Shown: positions 1 to 9,566, numbered from the stretch's first letter. The stretch: DNA of 64,000 bases from Haloplanus vescus (GCF_900107665.1 NZ_FNQT01000006.1:1-64000); one strand, 5' to 3'. Program-made: numbers and translations. The notes: generated by a model from the letters alone, not told the origin.

Positions 1-1
1 C

Positions 2-1069
2 GTATCTGATGTCGGTGGCACTGGTAACATCTCCTCTGACGTCTCGGTCTCGGACTTCAACACGGGAACGAGCGGTCAGAAATCGCTGCGCGTGACCGAC
101 ACTGAGCTGAGCGCGACCTTCAACACGGTCGGCGGTCAGGTCTCTGTCGACGATCGCGTGGTGAACGTGACTGGCTCGTCGCTCGGTTCGAACACCGTGG
201 CGTTCGTCTTCGTCGACGAACGGGGTAACACCTACTACACGGACGTGACGACCGACGACGACAACACGTTCGACGAGGACGACCTGAACATTGGGTCGAA
301 CCTGCAGGAAGGGCAGGTCAGCGCACACGTGCTGACGGTTGGCCGTGACAACGAGTTCGGTGACGGCGGCATCGAGAGCCGCTCCTCCGGCGACGCATAC
401 AACGACCTTGACCAGTTCGCCTCCGACCTCGACAACCAGTCGCTGACGGGCCAGCAGGTCCGTTCGCGCCTGCTTGAAGAGACGACCGAGGCAACTGCAA
501 GCGACGACCGGATGGTCACGACGCGATTCCGTCTGACGGACTCGCGAACGACCATCAACTCGGTGTACCCCGACGGCATGCAGGCCTCGGGCGTCAACCC
601 GGTCGGCGTTGACGACGAGATGGTCGTCGAAGGCAGGACGAACCTGCGCCCGGACGACAACTCGATCACCGTCGAGCTCCTGACTCAGGACGGCGACTCG
701 GTCGCCCTGACGACGACTGAGGACTGGGGCTACGATGGCAAGTACGAAGTCTCGATCGAGCTTGAGGACGTGCAGACGGGCACGTACACGCTCGAAGCCG
801 ACGACTCGTACAACTCTGACACGGTCGAGGTAGAGATCGTGCAGAGCGTCGAGACGGCAACGCCGGAGCCGACGCCGACGGAGGAACCGACGGCGACGCC
901 GACGGCAACCGCCGAACCGACGCCCGAGCCGACGCCTGAGCCGACGGCGAAGCCAACGGCAACGGCAACGCCGACGACCACTGAGGGCGGCGGCCCCGGC
1001 TTCGGTGCTCTCGTCGCTGTCATCGCGCTCATCGCGGCTGCGCTGCTGGCCGTGCGACGCGACGACTAA
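2..1069 (+). CDS. Surface (S-layer type) glycoprotein, C-terminal part, PGF-CTERM anchored; 5' end outside window
   Basis: The reading frame is open from the left edge, so only the last 355 residues are visible; an internal GTG at 92 is probably not the start. The visible part is an acidic beta-type extracellular region followed by a Pro/Thr/Glu repeat linker (codons about 870-980), a typical O-glycosylation spacer. It ends with a PGF motif, a hydrophobic helix and RRDD, the PGF-CTERM signal processed by archaeosortase A with lipid attachment. The layout fits the major S-layer glycoprotein Csg, but a paralogous surface protein is possible because the signal peptide is not in view. A hairpin with a T-run follows the stop. 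Confidence 0.85.
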   Translation, partial: VSDVGGTGNISSDVSVSDFNTGTSGQKSLRVTDTELSATFNTVGGQVSVDDRVVNVTGSSLGSNTVAFVFVDERGNTYYTDVTTDDDNTFDEDDLNIGSNLQEGQVSAHVLTVGRDNEFGDGGIESRSSGDAYNDLDQFASDLDNQSLTGQQVRSRLLEETTEATASDDRMVTTRFRLTDSRTTINSVYPDGMQASGVNPVGVDDEMVVEGRTNLRPDDNSITVELLTQDGDSVALTTTEDWGYDGKYEVSIELEDVQTGTYTLEADDSYNSDTVEVEIVQSVETATPEPTPTEEPTATPTATAEPTPEPTPEPTAKPTATATPTTTEGGGPGFGALVAVIALIAAALLAVRRDD

Positions 1070-1086
1070 CGACAATTAATCCCGAC

Positions 1087-1123
1087 TGACCGCCGTTAGC
1101 GGTCATCCGGTGCGATTTCTTTT
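1087..1123 (+). terminator. Hairpin and T-rich tail after the surface glycoprotein gene
   Basis: A perfect 7-bp inverted repeat (TGACCGC at 1087-1093, GCGGTCA at 1099-1105) with a 5-base loop starts 18 bases after the stop codon. A T-rich stretch (TTTCTTTTA) follows at about 1115-1123. T-runs terminate transcription in archaea, and a strong terminator would suit a highly expressed surface gene. Confidence 0.6.
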
Positions 1124-1260
1124 ATCGCCGCTATGTCCGACAGAGCGGAGGCTGTCGATTCAGATACTGGTAGCTACCCCGATGCGTCTCGAAGAATATC
1201 GTCGGCAGGGTCGGCTACTGAAGTAGTCCGGTCGAGAGATGCGGCCAGCCGCCTTCGTGC

Positions 1261-2589
1261 TCAGTCCTCTTCGGGTGGCAGGCCGTGGTCGTTCACCACC
1301 GCACCGTCTTCGTTGACGGTGACGACGCCGCGGTTGTTCACCGCGTACGGGTCGAGATTGATCTCCTCCATGAACCCTTTGTAGAGTCGCTCCACCGTTT
1401 CGCCGTCCTTCTGTCGGTCCGAGGCCCGGTCACAGAGTTCGATCAGGTCCTCGGGCACGTCGTTCTCGTGGACGATCCAGTGGTTGATCAGGTCCGATAG
1501 GCGTCGGATGGGCGAGGTGAAGTGACCGTAGATGTCGAAGTTGAGGGCGTGGTGGCCGCCGAAGGGGTCGTTCATGTACTTCGCGCGGGGCATCACCTTC
1601 AGCACCGCCCGCTGAATCTTCGAGAGCATCCGGTCCGGGGAGGTTTCGAGGGCACCGTTGACCGCTTTCCGCGGGTCGTCCCACTTGTCCGAGGGGATGG
1701 AGACGCCGTTGAGTTCCTGAATCTCGCGGAGGGCATCGTTCCACTGGTCGGGCGTGGGCTGGGGGTGGACGCGATACATCGCCTCCACGCCGCGATTCCA
1801 CATCAGCTCGTGCGTGACGGCCTTGTTCGCCTTGAGCATGCACTCCTCGATGATGGTGTGTGCGCGGTCACGGCTCGGGTTCAGGACGAGCGAGCCGTCT
1901 TCCTTGCGCTGTTCGTGCATCCGGTCGGCGAGCTCGAACGCGAGGGTGTTCTCCTCGTGGAGCGGGGCGTCCGGGTCTTCCAGTCGGTCCTCACACTGGC
2001 TGTACGTGAGACGCTCGTCGCTCTGGATGACGGATTTGTAGATGTCGATATTTTCGAAGGAGAGCGTCTCCGCGTCGAGTTCCATCTCTACCGTGTGCGC
2101 GAGTCGGTCCTCGTTCGGCACGAGCGAGCACACCGTCTCCGCGAGCGTCGGTGGGAGCATGTGGATGGTGTAGGACGGGAGATAGACCGTATTCCCGCGC
2201 TTGACGGCCTCTTCCCACATCGCGGAGTCGGGGTGGACGTAGTGAGTCACGTCGGCGATGTGGACCCAGAGTCGGTACACGTCGTCTTCGGCGCGGACGC
2301 TGATGGCGTCGTCGAAGTCTTGGGCGTCGATCGGGTCGGTCGTCCACGCGGTCAGGTCGCGCAGGTCCTCGCGGTGGTCGAGTTCGTCCTCGATCTCCTG
2401 TTGCACGTCCTCGGTACGCGCTTCGGCCTCTCGAATCACTTCGCGCGGGAACTCGTCGCGAATCTCGAACTCCTCGAACAGTTCCTCGCGTTTCTCCTGT
2501 AACTGCCGCGCCTCGGCAGGCGAAATCTCGACGGGACCTTGTCCCTCGGCGGTCCCAGCCTCGGCTTGGGCGTCAGAATCGGTCGTCAT
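1261..2589 (-). CDS. rnr: RNase R-type 3'-5' exoribonuclease (RNB domain only)
   Basis: RNB-family exoribonuclease of 442 residues that degrades RNA from the 3' end. The active-site region shows the aspartates expected of RNase II/R (D85, D91, D93, D94), followed by the conserved segments WVHIADVTHYV, LPPTLAE and, near the C-terminus, HFTSPIRR. After a short acidic helical N-terminus nearly the whole protein is the RNB domain; the cold-shock and S1 domains of bacterial RNase R are absent. This short form is known in haloarchaea, which lack the archaeal exosome. The gene stands alone, convergent with the surface glycoprotein gene. Confidence 0.92.
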   Translation of the reverse strand: MTTDSDAQAEAGTAEGQGPVEISPAEARQLQEKREELFEEFEIRDEFPREVIREAEARTEDVQQEIEDELDHREDLRDLTAWTTDPIDAQDFDDAISVRAEDDVYRLWVHIADVTHYVHPDSAMWEEAVKRGNTVYLPSYTIHMLPPTLAETVCSLVPNEDRLAHTVEMELDAETLSFENIDIYKSVIQSDERLTYSQCEDRLEDPDAPLHEENTLAFELADRMHEQRKEDGSLVLNPSRDRAHTIIEECMLKANKAVTHELMWNRGVEAMYRVHPQPTPDQWNDALREIQELNGVSIPSDKWDDPRKAVNGALETSPDRMLSKIQRAVLKVMPRAKYMNDPFGGHHALNFDIYGHFTSPIRRLSDLINHWIVHENDVPEDLIELCDRASDRQKDGETVERLYKGFMEEINLDPYAVNNRGVVTVNEDGAVVNDHGLPPEED

Positions 2590-2640
2590 GCACCGGACTA
2601 AACGTGACGGGTAGTTAGACGTGTCGGGCGCGTCCGGGCG

Positions 2641-2952
2641 TCAGGATTCCGGCTCTTCGGGCGAGCCGTATCGGTCTTCGACGGTGCTGTAGTAGCGTTC
2701 GAGAAAGGCTCCTTGTGAGAGCGTCTCGCCCTCGCCGATGTCGACGAGGAGCGATTCGAGTTCGTCGCGTGGCTGATGACAGAGCGTTCGGTAGCACTCC
2801 TTGCAGAGGTGCTCGAACTCTTTCCCGTGTCGACTCCAGCGGTCGCCCTCTTTGTCGTACTCGCGCGCTTCGGATCGGAGAAGCGAGGAGCCACACGCGA
2901 TACAGACGACCGTGGTTCGGTCCTGACTACTGTCCGACCCGGAACGCCACAT
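2641..2952 (-). CDS. Small haloarchaeal zinc-finger protein (DUF7562-like)
   Basis: Protein of 103 residues starting MWRSGSD. Paired CxxC motifs at C17/C20 and C50/C53, plus C58, suggest one zinc site. The rest is acidic and helical. The frame runs further upstream, but the extension is antisense to the PUA gene and has no coding character, so the ATG at 2952 is used. It resembles a small haloarchaeal family I recall as DUF7562; the name is from memory. It lies 51 bases upstream of rnr on the same strand. Role unknown; nucleic-acid or protein binding is possible. Confidence 0.75.
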   Translation of the reverse strand: MWRSGSDSSQDRTTVVCIACGSSLLRSEAREYDKEGDRWSRHGKEFEHLCKECYRTLCHQPRDELESLLVDIGEGETLSQGAFLERYYSTVEDRYGSPEEPES

Positions 2953-3057
2953 AGCCGAAGGCAGACACCACGACCACTTAGCGTTTGTTACGCGTCCGAC
3001 GCTCGGCCGACGCGCTGGATAATCAGTATTATCCCCAGAGCGACCCTCCCGGTTCGT

Positions 3058-3537
3058 ATGGAAGTCAAATCCCGCCATCACCTGCGCAGCGACGAGATAC
3101 GGGACCTGGAGACGAGCCTCGAATCGAAACTTGGGGTCGAGGTCGACGGCGACACCTACGAACGCGTCGACCTCGTCGGCACCGAGTTCGACCTGGTGCT
3201 CGTCGACGGCGAGCCACACGTCTTCCTCGTCGACGGCGAAACCTATCTCACCGTGCGCGGCGCGAACGCCTTCCCGCCCGAGCGCCGCGTGGTCACCGTC
3301 GACGCCGGCGCGGTCCAGTTCGTCAGCGACGGCGCCGACGTGATGCGCCCCGGCATCGTCGACGCCGACGAGGTTATCGACCCCCAGGACCTCGTCGTCA
3401 TCGTCGAGGAGACCCACGGCAAGGCACTCGCCGTCGGCCGAGCGCTCGAACACGGCAGCGACCTGCCCGGCGACTCCGGAAAAGTCGTCGAATCGGTCCA
3501 CCACGTCGGCGACGAACTCTACGAATTCTCGGTGTAG
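3058..3537 (+). CDS. PUA domain RNA-binding protein
   Basis: Protein of 159 residues. The N-terminal half (MEVKSRHHLRSDEI...) resembles the domain that precedes PUA in archaeal MCT-1/Tma20-like proteins. The C-terminal half is a PUA domain, with VTVDAGAVQFVSDGADVMRPGIVDADE (the PGI segment is typical) and LVVIVEETHGKALAVG. Members bind tRNA, rRNA or the ribosome. The ATG at 3058 follows a TATA-like AGTATTATCC about 30 bases upstream, which fits leaderless initiation. It ends 15 bases before the convergent DUF1028 gene. Confidence 0.88.
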   Translation: MEVKSRHHLRSDEIRDLETSLESKLGVEVDGDTYERVDLVGTEFDLVLVDGEPHVFLVDGETYLTVRGANAFPPERRVVTVDAGAVQFVSDGADVMRPGIVDADEVIDPQDLVVIVEETHGKALAVGRALEHGSDLPGDSGKVVESVHHVGDELYEFSV

Positions 3538-3552
3538 GTCGCGGCGAGCGGT

Positions 3553-4191
3553 CTAGCCGTATCGGTCGAGCGCCGCCTCGTATCCGTGCTTCGCCTGCCG
3601 ATACGTCTCGCGTAGGTCGGCGACCGGATTTTCGCTCGCGTCCACCCGAAGGTCGTGATACAGCGGGTCGTCTTCGCCGCGGACGACGACCGCCGCGCTT
3701 CCGACCGGCAGGTCTCGGTCGTCGCCGCCCGCTCGCTCGCCCGCCGCGAGCGCCGTGAGCAGGCGCCGAACGAGCGGTGCGTCGCGCTCGTTGGCCGCGT
3801 ATCCGTGTTCGAGGGCGTCAAGAACTTCCTTGTCGGCCATCGCCGTCCCGCCGACGGTGTGGGTGTCGCCAGCGCGGGCGCCCGCGACCGACTCGCAGTC
3901 CGCACCCGTGTGTGTCGCCGTCGCGTCGACGCCGACGCCGTGAAGCTGCCAGCGGGTCGCGCCGTCGTCCGTCACGAGTTCGTCGACGGCGTCGTCGATT
4001 CGCTGCCCTTCTGCGAGCGCATCGAGACAGCGCTGGCCCAGCGTGGTGTCGGTGACGCCGCCGACGGCGACGGCGCCGTGGTCGCCGACGTGGGGACAGA
4101 CGCCCCCGACCGCCGGGACACGCGCCGCGGCGGCGACGCCGAATCGCCAGCCGTCGCTGGCTCGCTCCCGGACGCAGATGCTGTAGGTCAC
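3553..4191 (-). CDS. DUF1028 family protein (Ntn-hydrolase-like)
   Basis: Protein of 212 residues beginning TYSICVRE with a GTG start at 4191. That N-terminus is the usual beginning of DUF1028, followed by WRFGVAAAARVPAVGG, GAVAVGGVTDTTLGQRCLDAL and a domain ending GYEAALDRYG. DUF1028 proteins have an N-terminal-nucleophile hydrolase-like fold, with a Thr or Ser after the initiator Met as possible nucleophile. Substrate unknown. The gene is transcribed away from sepF, with 93 bases between the two starts. Confidence 0.82.
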   Translation of the reverse strand: MTYSICVRERASDGWRFGVAAAARVPAVGGVCPHVGDHGAVAVGGVTDTTLGQRCLDALAEGQRIDDAVDELVTDDGATRWQLHGVGVDATATHTGADCESVAGARAGDTHTVGGTAMADKEVLDALEHGYAANERDAPLVRRLLTALAAGERAGGDDRDLPVGSAAVVVRGEDDPLYHDLRVDASENPVADLRETYRQAKHGYEAALDRYG

Positions 4192-4284
4192 GGTCGTGCG
4201 AGGGGCAGCGTGCGTGAAAAGCCTCCCGTCGTGGCGCCTGTGTCTGACGCAAGAACTATTGAGCCCGTGGTTCCTGTACGTACT

Positions 4285-4644
4285 ATGGGCATCATGAGCA
4301 AGATCCTCGGCGGCGGCGGCACCCACAGCACCGAGGACTACGTGGAACTGAACTTGGACGACTTCGACACGGCCCGCGGCGAGGCGGGGATTCAGGTTCG
4401 GTTTATAGAGATTAGCGAACACCGCGACGCCATCCCCATCAAGGACGCCATCTACGACGGCGACATCGTCATCGCCGACATCACGCGGATGAGTCCGAGC
4501 GACGGCGTGGTCGACCGCGTCCTCGAAGACCTCCGACAGGTGGCCCGCGAAGTCGACGGCGACGTAGTCGTGAAAGGGGAGAAAGAGGACGAAATCATCA
4601 TCGCGCCCACGGGCGTGACCATCAACCGCGAGAAACTCTCCTGA
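4285..4644 (+). CDS. sepF: Cell division protein SepF
   Basis: Archaeal SepF, the membrane anchor of the FtsZ ring. The 119-residue protein has a short N-terminal membrane-targeting segment (MGIMSKILGG), an acidic linker (EDYVELNLDDF) and one SepF domain (IRFIEISEHRDA-type strand, IKDAIYDGDIVIADITRM, VLEDLRQVAREVDGDVV). Length and layout match the protein characterised in Haloferax volcanii. A second in-frame ATG at 4294 (MSKIL) is an alternative start. uvrA follows 50 bases downstream on the same strand, as I recall in Haloferax. Confidence 0.93.
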   Translation: MGIMSKILGGGGTHSTEDYVELNLDDFDTARGEAGIQVRFIEISEHRDAIPIKDAIYDGDIVIADITRMSPSDGVVDRVLEDLRQVAREVDGDVVVKGEKEDEIIIAPTGVTINREKLS

Positions 4645-4694
4645 AACCCCGGAACCGACAGGGTTTCACGGATTCGGTCCCCATCCTGCGGTAG

Positions 4695-7673
4695 ATGAGT
4701 AAGGACTATATCGAGGTTCGCGGGGCCGAGGAACACAACCTCAAGGACCTCGACGTCCGCATTCCCCGCGAGGAGTTCAGCGTCGTCACCGGCCTCTCCG
4801 GGTCGGGCAAGTCGTCGCTCGCCTTCGAGACGGTGTACGCCGAAGGCCAGCGTCGCTACATCGAATCCCTCTCTGCCTACGCCCGCAACTTCCTCGGGCA
4901 GATGGACAAACCGCAGGTCGAGAGCGTCGAGGGTCTCTCCCCCGCTATCTCCATCGACCAGAAGAACGCCGCGAACAACCCCCGGTCGACGGTCGGCACC
5001 GTCACCGAACTCCACGACTACCTCCGTCTGCTCTACGCCCGCGTCGGCACGCCACACTGCCCCGAGTGCGGGCGCGAGGTGGGCGAACAGAGCGCGAGCC
5101 AGATGGTCACGCGCCTCCTCGAACTCCCCGAGGGGACGCGAGCCAAACTCTGTGCCCCCGTCGTCCGCGACCAGAAGGGCGCCTTCGAGGACCGCTTCGA
5201 CGACCTCGTGAGCGAGGGGTACAGCCGCGTCGAAGTCGACGGCGAACCCTACGACCTCACCGTCGACCGGCCCGACCTCGACGAGAACTACGACCACACG
5301 ATAGACGTGGTGGTCGACCGCGTCAAGATATCCACGGAAGCCCGGTCGCGCATCACCGACTCCGTCGAGATGGCGTTAGACGAGGCCGGCGGCGTGTTGA
5401 AGGTCATCCTCCCCGACCCGCCCGGGGGTGTCGAACTCGGCGGCTCGGCCGCTCGCTCGACCGGCGATTTGGCCGAGGTCGACGGCGAGAGCGACGAGAC
5501 GGACGCGACTGACCGCCTCGTCGTCGAGTTCTCCGAGGCGCTCGCCTGCACCCACTGCGGCATCGACATCCCTGAAATCGAGACGCGGAGCTTCTCCTTC
5601 AACAGCCCCCACGGCGCCTGTCCCGAGTGTGAGGGCATCGGCAACACGAAGGAAGTCGACCCGGACCTCGTCGTGCAAGACGAGAGCAAGCCGCTGAAAG
5701 ACGTCTTCGAGCCGTGGAGCTACAACCGGTCGTACTACCGCCGCCAGCTCGACTCGCTGGCGCGACACTTCGGTATCTCCGTCGATACGCCCTTCGAGGA
5801 CTTGGACGACGACGTACAGGACTCCTTCCTCTTCGGCACCGACGAGGAGGTGCTCTTCAAGTGGACCACCAAAAACGGCGTCCGTCGCAAGGAACAGCCA
5901 TTCGAGGGCGTCATCGGCAACCTCGAACGCCGACACGTCGAGACGGACTCCGAGAACACCCGCGAGCACATCGAGGAGTTCATGGCCGTCACCACCTGCC
6001 CCGAGTGTGAGGGGACGCGCCTCAAGCCTGCCTCGCGGGCCGTCCTCGTCGACGGCACCGATATTACCGAGGTGAACCGCATGAGCATCGCGGACGCCCT
6101 CGCCCACTTCGAGGGGCTGGAATCCTCGCTCACGGAGCGCGAACGCACCATCGCCGAGGAGATTCTGAAAGAGATTCGCGCTCGCCTTGGCTTCATGCAG
6201 GAAGTGGGACTGGAGTATCTCACCCTCGACCGCGAGGCGGCGACGCTCTCGGGCGGCGAGTCCCAGCGCATCCGACTGGCGACGCAGGTGGGGTCCGGCC
6301 TCGTGGGCGTCCTCTACGTCCTCGACGAGCCCTCGATTGGCCTCCACCAGCGCGACAACGACCGCCTCCTCGACACGCTGGAGGGCCTTCGCGACTTGGG
6401 CAACACCCTCCTCGTCGTCGAACACGACGAGGAGACGATGCGCCGCGCGGACAACATCATCGACATGGGGCCGGGCCCGGGCCGGCGCGGCGGCGAAGTC
6501 GTCGCACAGGGTGACTTCGACGACGTCGTCGAGGCCGAGAACTCCGTCACGGCCGACTACCTCGCCGGGCGGCGCGAGATTCCGGTGCCCGAGGAGCGCC
6601 GCGACGCCGACGCCGGCGAACTCACGATTCGCGGCGCTCGCCAGCACAACCTCGACGACCTGGACGTCTCGATTCCGCTCGGCGAGTTCGTCGCCATCAC
6701 CGGCGTCTCCGGGTCCGGCAAGTCGACCCTGATGCACGACGTGCTCTACAAGGGCCTCGCGCGCGAGATGAACGACAACACGTCGGTCGACCCCGGCGAC
6801 CACGACGCCATCGAGGGGACCGACCAGATAGAGACGGTCAGGCTCATCGACCAGTCGCCAATCGGGCGCACGCCGCGTTCGAACCCCGCCACGTACACCG
6901 GCGTCTTCGACCACATCCGCGAACTCTTCGCGGAGACGAAGCTCGCGAACCAGCGTGGCTACGACAAGGGTCGCTTCTCGTTCAACGTCAAGGGCGGTCG
7001 CTGTGAGGAGTGTGGCGGGCAGGGCACCGTCAAAATCGAGATGAACTTCCTCTCGGACGTGCACGTCCCCTGCGAGGAGTGTGACGGCGCGCGGTACAAC
7101 GACGAGACCCTCGACGTGACCTACAAGGGCGCGACCATCGCCGACGTGCTGAACATGGAAGTCGACGAAGCGCTCGACTTCTTCGAGGCCAACCCCGGCA
7201 TCCGTCGTCGCCTCGAACTGCTTCGGGACGTTGGCCTCGGCTACATGCAGCTCGGCCAGCCGTCGACGACGCTCTCGGGCGGCGAAGCCCAGCGCGTCAA
7301 ACTCGCCGAGGAGCTGGGGAAGAAAGACTCCGGCGAGACGCTCTACCTGCTGGACGAACCGACCACTGGCCTCCACTCCGAGGACGAACGCAAACTCATC
7401 GAGGTGCTCCACCGCCTCGTCGACGCCGGCAACACGGTGGTCGTCATCGAACACGAACTCGACCTCGTGAAGAACGCCGACCACGTCGTCGACCTCGGCC
7501 CCGAGGGCGGCGAGGGCGGCGGCGAAGTGGTCGCGACGGGCACGCCCGAGGCACTCGCCCGCACCGACGCCTCTCACACCGGCCGCTACCTGCGCGACCT
7601 GCTTCCCGCCATCGACCGCGACGGACCTCGCTCGGACCGCCGCAAGCCCGCGAAGGCGTCCAGCGACGACTAG
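4695..7673 (+). CDS. uvrA: Excinuclease ABC subunit A
   Basis: Damage-recognition ATPase of nucleotide excision repair, 992 residues. It has two ABC modules: Walker A GLSGSGKSS near residue 33 and GVSGSGKST near residue 672, with signatures LSGGESQRIRLA and LSGGEAQRVKLA. Zinc modules are visible at CPECGRE (about 118), the CTHCG...CPECEG insertion (about 285-314) and CEECGGQG...CEECDGARY in the second half. All usual UvrA parts are present. It follows sepF and probably shares its transcript. UvrABC is bacterial in origin but standard in haloarchaea. Confidence 0.98.
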   Translation: MSKDYIEVRGAEEHNLKDLDVRIPREEFSVVTGLSGSGKSSLAFETVYAEGQRRYIESLSAYARNFLGQMDKPQVESVEGLSPAISIDQKNAANNPRSTVGTVTELHDYLRLLYARVGTPHCPECGREVGEQSASQMVTRLLELPEGTRAKLCAPVVRDQKGAFEDRFDDLVSEGYSRVEVDGEPYDLTVDRPDLDENYDHTIDVVVDRVKISTEARSRITDSVEMALDEAGGVLKVILPDPPGGVELGGSAARSTGDLAEVDGESDETDATDRLVVEFSEALACTHCGIDIPEIETRSFSFNSPHGACPECEGIGNTKEVDPDLVVQDESKPLKDVFEPWSYNRSYYRRQLDSLARHFGISVDTPFEDLDDDVQDSFLFGTDEEVLFKWTTKNGVRRKEQPFEGVIGNLERRHVETDSENTREHIEEFMAVTTCPECEGTRLKPASRAVLVDGTDITEVNRMSIADALAHFEGLESSLTERERTIAEEILKEIRARLGFMQEVGLEYLTLDREAATLSGGESQRIRLATQVGSGLVGVLYVLDEPSIGLHQRDNDRLLDTLEGLRDLGNTLLVVEHDEETMRRADNIIDMGPGPGRRGGEVVAQGDFDDVVEAENSVTADYLAGRREIPVPEERRDADAGELTIRGARQHNLDDLDVSIPLGEFVAITGVSGSGKSTLMHDVLYKGLAREMNDNTSVDPGDHDAIEGTDQIETVRLIDQSPIGRTPRSNPATYTGVFDHIRELFAETKLANQRGYDKGRFSFNVKGGRCEECGGQGTVKIEMNFLSDVHVPCEECDGARYNDETLDVTYKGATIADVLNMEVDEALDFFEANPGIRRRLELLRDVGLGYMQLGQPSTTLSGGEAQRVKLAEELGKKDSGETLYLLDEPTTGLHSEDERKLIEVLHRLVDAGNTVVVIEHELDLVKNADHVVDLGPEGGEGGGEVVATGTPEALARTDASHTGRYLRDLLPAIDRDGPRSDRRKPAKASSDD

Positions 7674-7779
7674 CGACTCCCACTCCGTCGCAGTCAAAAC
7701 CCCGGCGGTCCAACGGGAGTGTGATGGACGACGAACTACTCTCGCCGCCGGTATCGACCGGTCGGCGCCGTCGAGTCGT

Positions 7780-9168
7780 ATGAACGTTCGCCTCCGCGGC
7801 ATCTACACCACGGCGCTCACCCACCGGGTCCGCGAGGCCGGCCACGACGTGGTCGCTGCATCCGACCCCATCCGCGAGCGCTTCGACGCCGACTTCGGCC
7901 ACGCTCCCCACGACGTCGCCGTCGACACGACGGACGACCGACAGGGCGTCAGCCTGACCGGCGACCCCGACGACGTCGCCCGACTCGTCGACTGTATCAT
8001 TCCCTCGCGCGACACCTTCGCGTGGTCGTCGCCCGCCCCCCGCGACGCCGTGTTCGACGCGCGCGTCACCGAGACGCTGGGGAGTGGCGCCGTCTGTGAC
8101 CTCGGCGAGACTGAGGGCTTCCTCCCCTTCGGCAACGTGGACGCCCACGTCGACGTCGGCGACGAGGTTCGGGTGCAAGTCGAGGAAGCCGCGCCGCCGT
8201 GGCTTGACCGCCGTCCCGTCCTCGACGGCGACGTTCGAGTGCGGGCCGGGCCGGCGACCCTCGTCCGCGGCGAGTCGGGGATTACCGTCGACACCTACGA
8301 CGACGAGGCGGGGCGGGAACTCGCGGGCATGACCGACCTCCTCGGCATCGAACCACCGGACGGGTGGGGTCTGCGGTGGGGCGACGACGCCACCGATGCG
8401 GACATGGGCGCCCTCCAGACGTCGCTCGAACGCGCCGTCGACCGAGCCGAGTCGCTCTCCCTCGACGACGATGTCGCCGCGCCGCGTCGCCTCGCCGCAC
8501 CTCTCGCGACGACATGGCTCTGGTTCGGGCGCGAGTCGCGCTTCGAACTCGATACGGACCGCCGCGCGGTGACGACGACGATGCCCGGTCACCACCGCGT
8601 TAAGGCGTCGTCGTCGGACGCGAGTCGCGCCGTCGACTTCGTGGAAGCACTCGACGCGGCCGCGGGCGACGACTTCCCCTTCGGGGCCGTCACCGACACC
8701 TTCGGTCCGACGACGGGTGACTACGTCCGCCTCGCGCACGGGAAACCGGACGGCCGACTGATAATCCTCGGACGCGCTGAGGTGACCGACCGCGACCCGG
8801 AGGGGTCGCTCACGCTCCGCCGCGAGATGACGGCCGGTGGCTCATACGACGCCCTTGACGCCCGCCGCGAGGCTGGCGACGTGGCCGTGACTACGGTCAA
8901 GGAGGGTCGCTGGTGGTATCCGACCGTCTACCGCGACGACGAGGGGCGACGGAAGGGAACCTACGTCAACGTCTGCACACCCGTCGAGTGTTTCCCCGAC
9001 GCCGTCCGCTACGTCGACCTCCACGTCGACGTGGTGAAAGAGCGCGACGGGACGGTCCGCCGCGTCGACGACGACGAACTCGACGCCGCCGTCGAGGCCG
9101 GGAACGTCTCCGAAGCCCTCGCCGAGCAGGCCCGCACCGTCGCGTCGAGTCTCGAAGACGCGCTCTAG
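7780..9168 (+). CDS. FAU-1-type RNA-binding ribonuclease (RNase E/G-like, DUF402)
   Basis: Protein of 462 residues with an N-terminal region typical of archaeal FAU-1 (AU-rich RNA-binding protein), an S1-like segment around residues 90-135 (DARVTETLGSGAVCDLGETEGFLPF) and a C-terminal DUF402 domain (TTMPGHHRVKASS..., then KEGRWWYPTVYRDDEGRRKGTYVNV). Homologues bind AU-rich RNA and process pre-5S rRNA. The ATG at 7780 overlaps the stop of a 19-codon upstream ORF (see findings). The gene's stop shares CTAG with the convergent gene. Confidence 0.88.
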   Translation: MNVRLRGIYTTALTHRVREAGHDVVAASDPIRERFDADFGHAPHDVAVDTTDDRQGVSLTGDPDDVARLVDCIIPSRDTFAWSSPAPRDAVFDARVTETLGSGAVCDLGETEGFLPFGNVDAHVDVGDEVRVQVEEAAPPWLDRRPVLDGDVRVRAGPATLVRGESGITVDTYDDEAGRELAGMTDLLGIEPPDGWGLRWGDDATDADMGALQTSLERAVDRAESLSLDDDVAAPRRLAAPLATTWLWFGRESRFELDTDRRAVTTTMPGHHRVKASSSDASRAVDFVEALDAAAGDDFPFGAVTDTFGPTTGDYVRLAHGKPDGRLIILGRAEVTDRDPEGSLTLRREMTAGGSYDALDARREAGDVAVTTVKEGRWWYPTVYRDDEGRRKGTYVNVCTPVECFPDAVRYVDLHVDVVKERDGTVRRVDDDELDAAVEAGNVSEALAEQARTVASSLEDAL

Positions 9169-9449
9169 CGCGCCGCCCGGTCGCGGGCACCCGTCCCGTC
9201 GGTGATGGCGCTCGCGAGCGCATCTCTGACGACGGCGTCGCCGTCGGCGTCAACGCCCCGAATCTCGGGCACCGCTGTCGCGACGTTGTCCGGCAGTCGC
9301 TCGCGAATCCGGTCGAGCACCTGCGCCGGGTTGTTGCGCGTGACGCCGCCCCCGACGGCGTCGTTGTGGGGGGTGATGCGGTCCGTCGACAGGAGCGTGC
9401 CGAGTGGTCCGACGAGGGGAACGCGGTCGACGCCCAGATACGGCGCCAT
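9165..9449 (-). CDS. Conserved haloarchaeal hypothetical protein, 94 aa
   Basis: Small protein starting MAPYLGVDRVPLVGPLG. It has a proline/glycine-rich N-terminus, a central amphipathic helix (NPAQVLDRIRERLPD) and a C-terminal VRDALASAITDGTGARDRAAR. No known domain or metal motif is visible. Codon use matches the genome and it ends in a 4-base overlap with the FAU-1 gene, which supports a real gene. Function unknown. Confidence 0.6.
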   Translation of the reverse strand: MAPYLGVDRVPLVGPLGTLLSTDRITPHNDAVGGGVTRNNPAQVLDRIRERLPDNVATAVPEIRGVDADGDAVVRDALASAITDGTGARDRAAR

Positions 9450-9566
9450 CTACGCCACCTCCCGAGTGGGACGCCGCGCGTCGCGTCGGTTCATGGCCCC
9501 TCGGTTCCGCGTCCGCGCACAAATCGCTACCGACCACTCTTTGGGTCCGCCCTCCGATGTGTTCGT

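Noticed and set aside
870-980. Direct repeats of CCGACG-type units in the surface glycoprotein gene
   Set aside because: Explained by the repeated Thr-Pro/Glu-Pro linker of the protein, not by an independent DNA repeat or CRISPR.
5376-7802. 808-codon open frame on the minus strand opposite uvrA
   Set aside because: Antisense to a complete uvrA; translation is low-complexity Val/Asp/Glu/Arg typical of shadows in GC-rich DNA.
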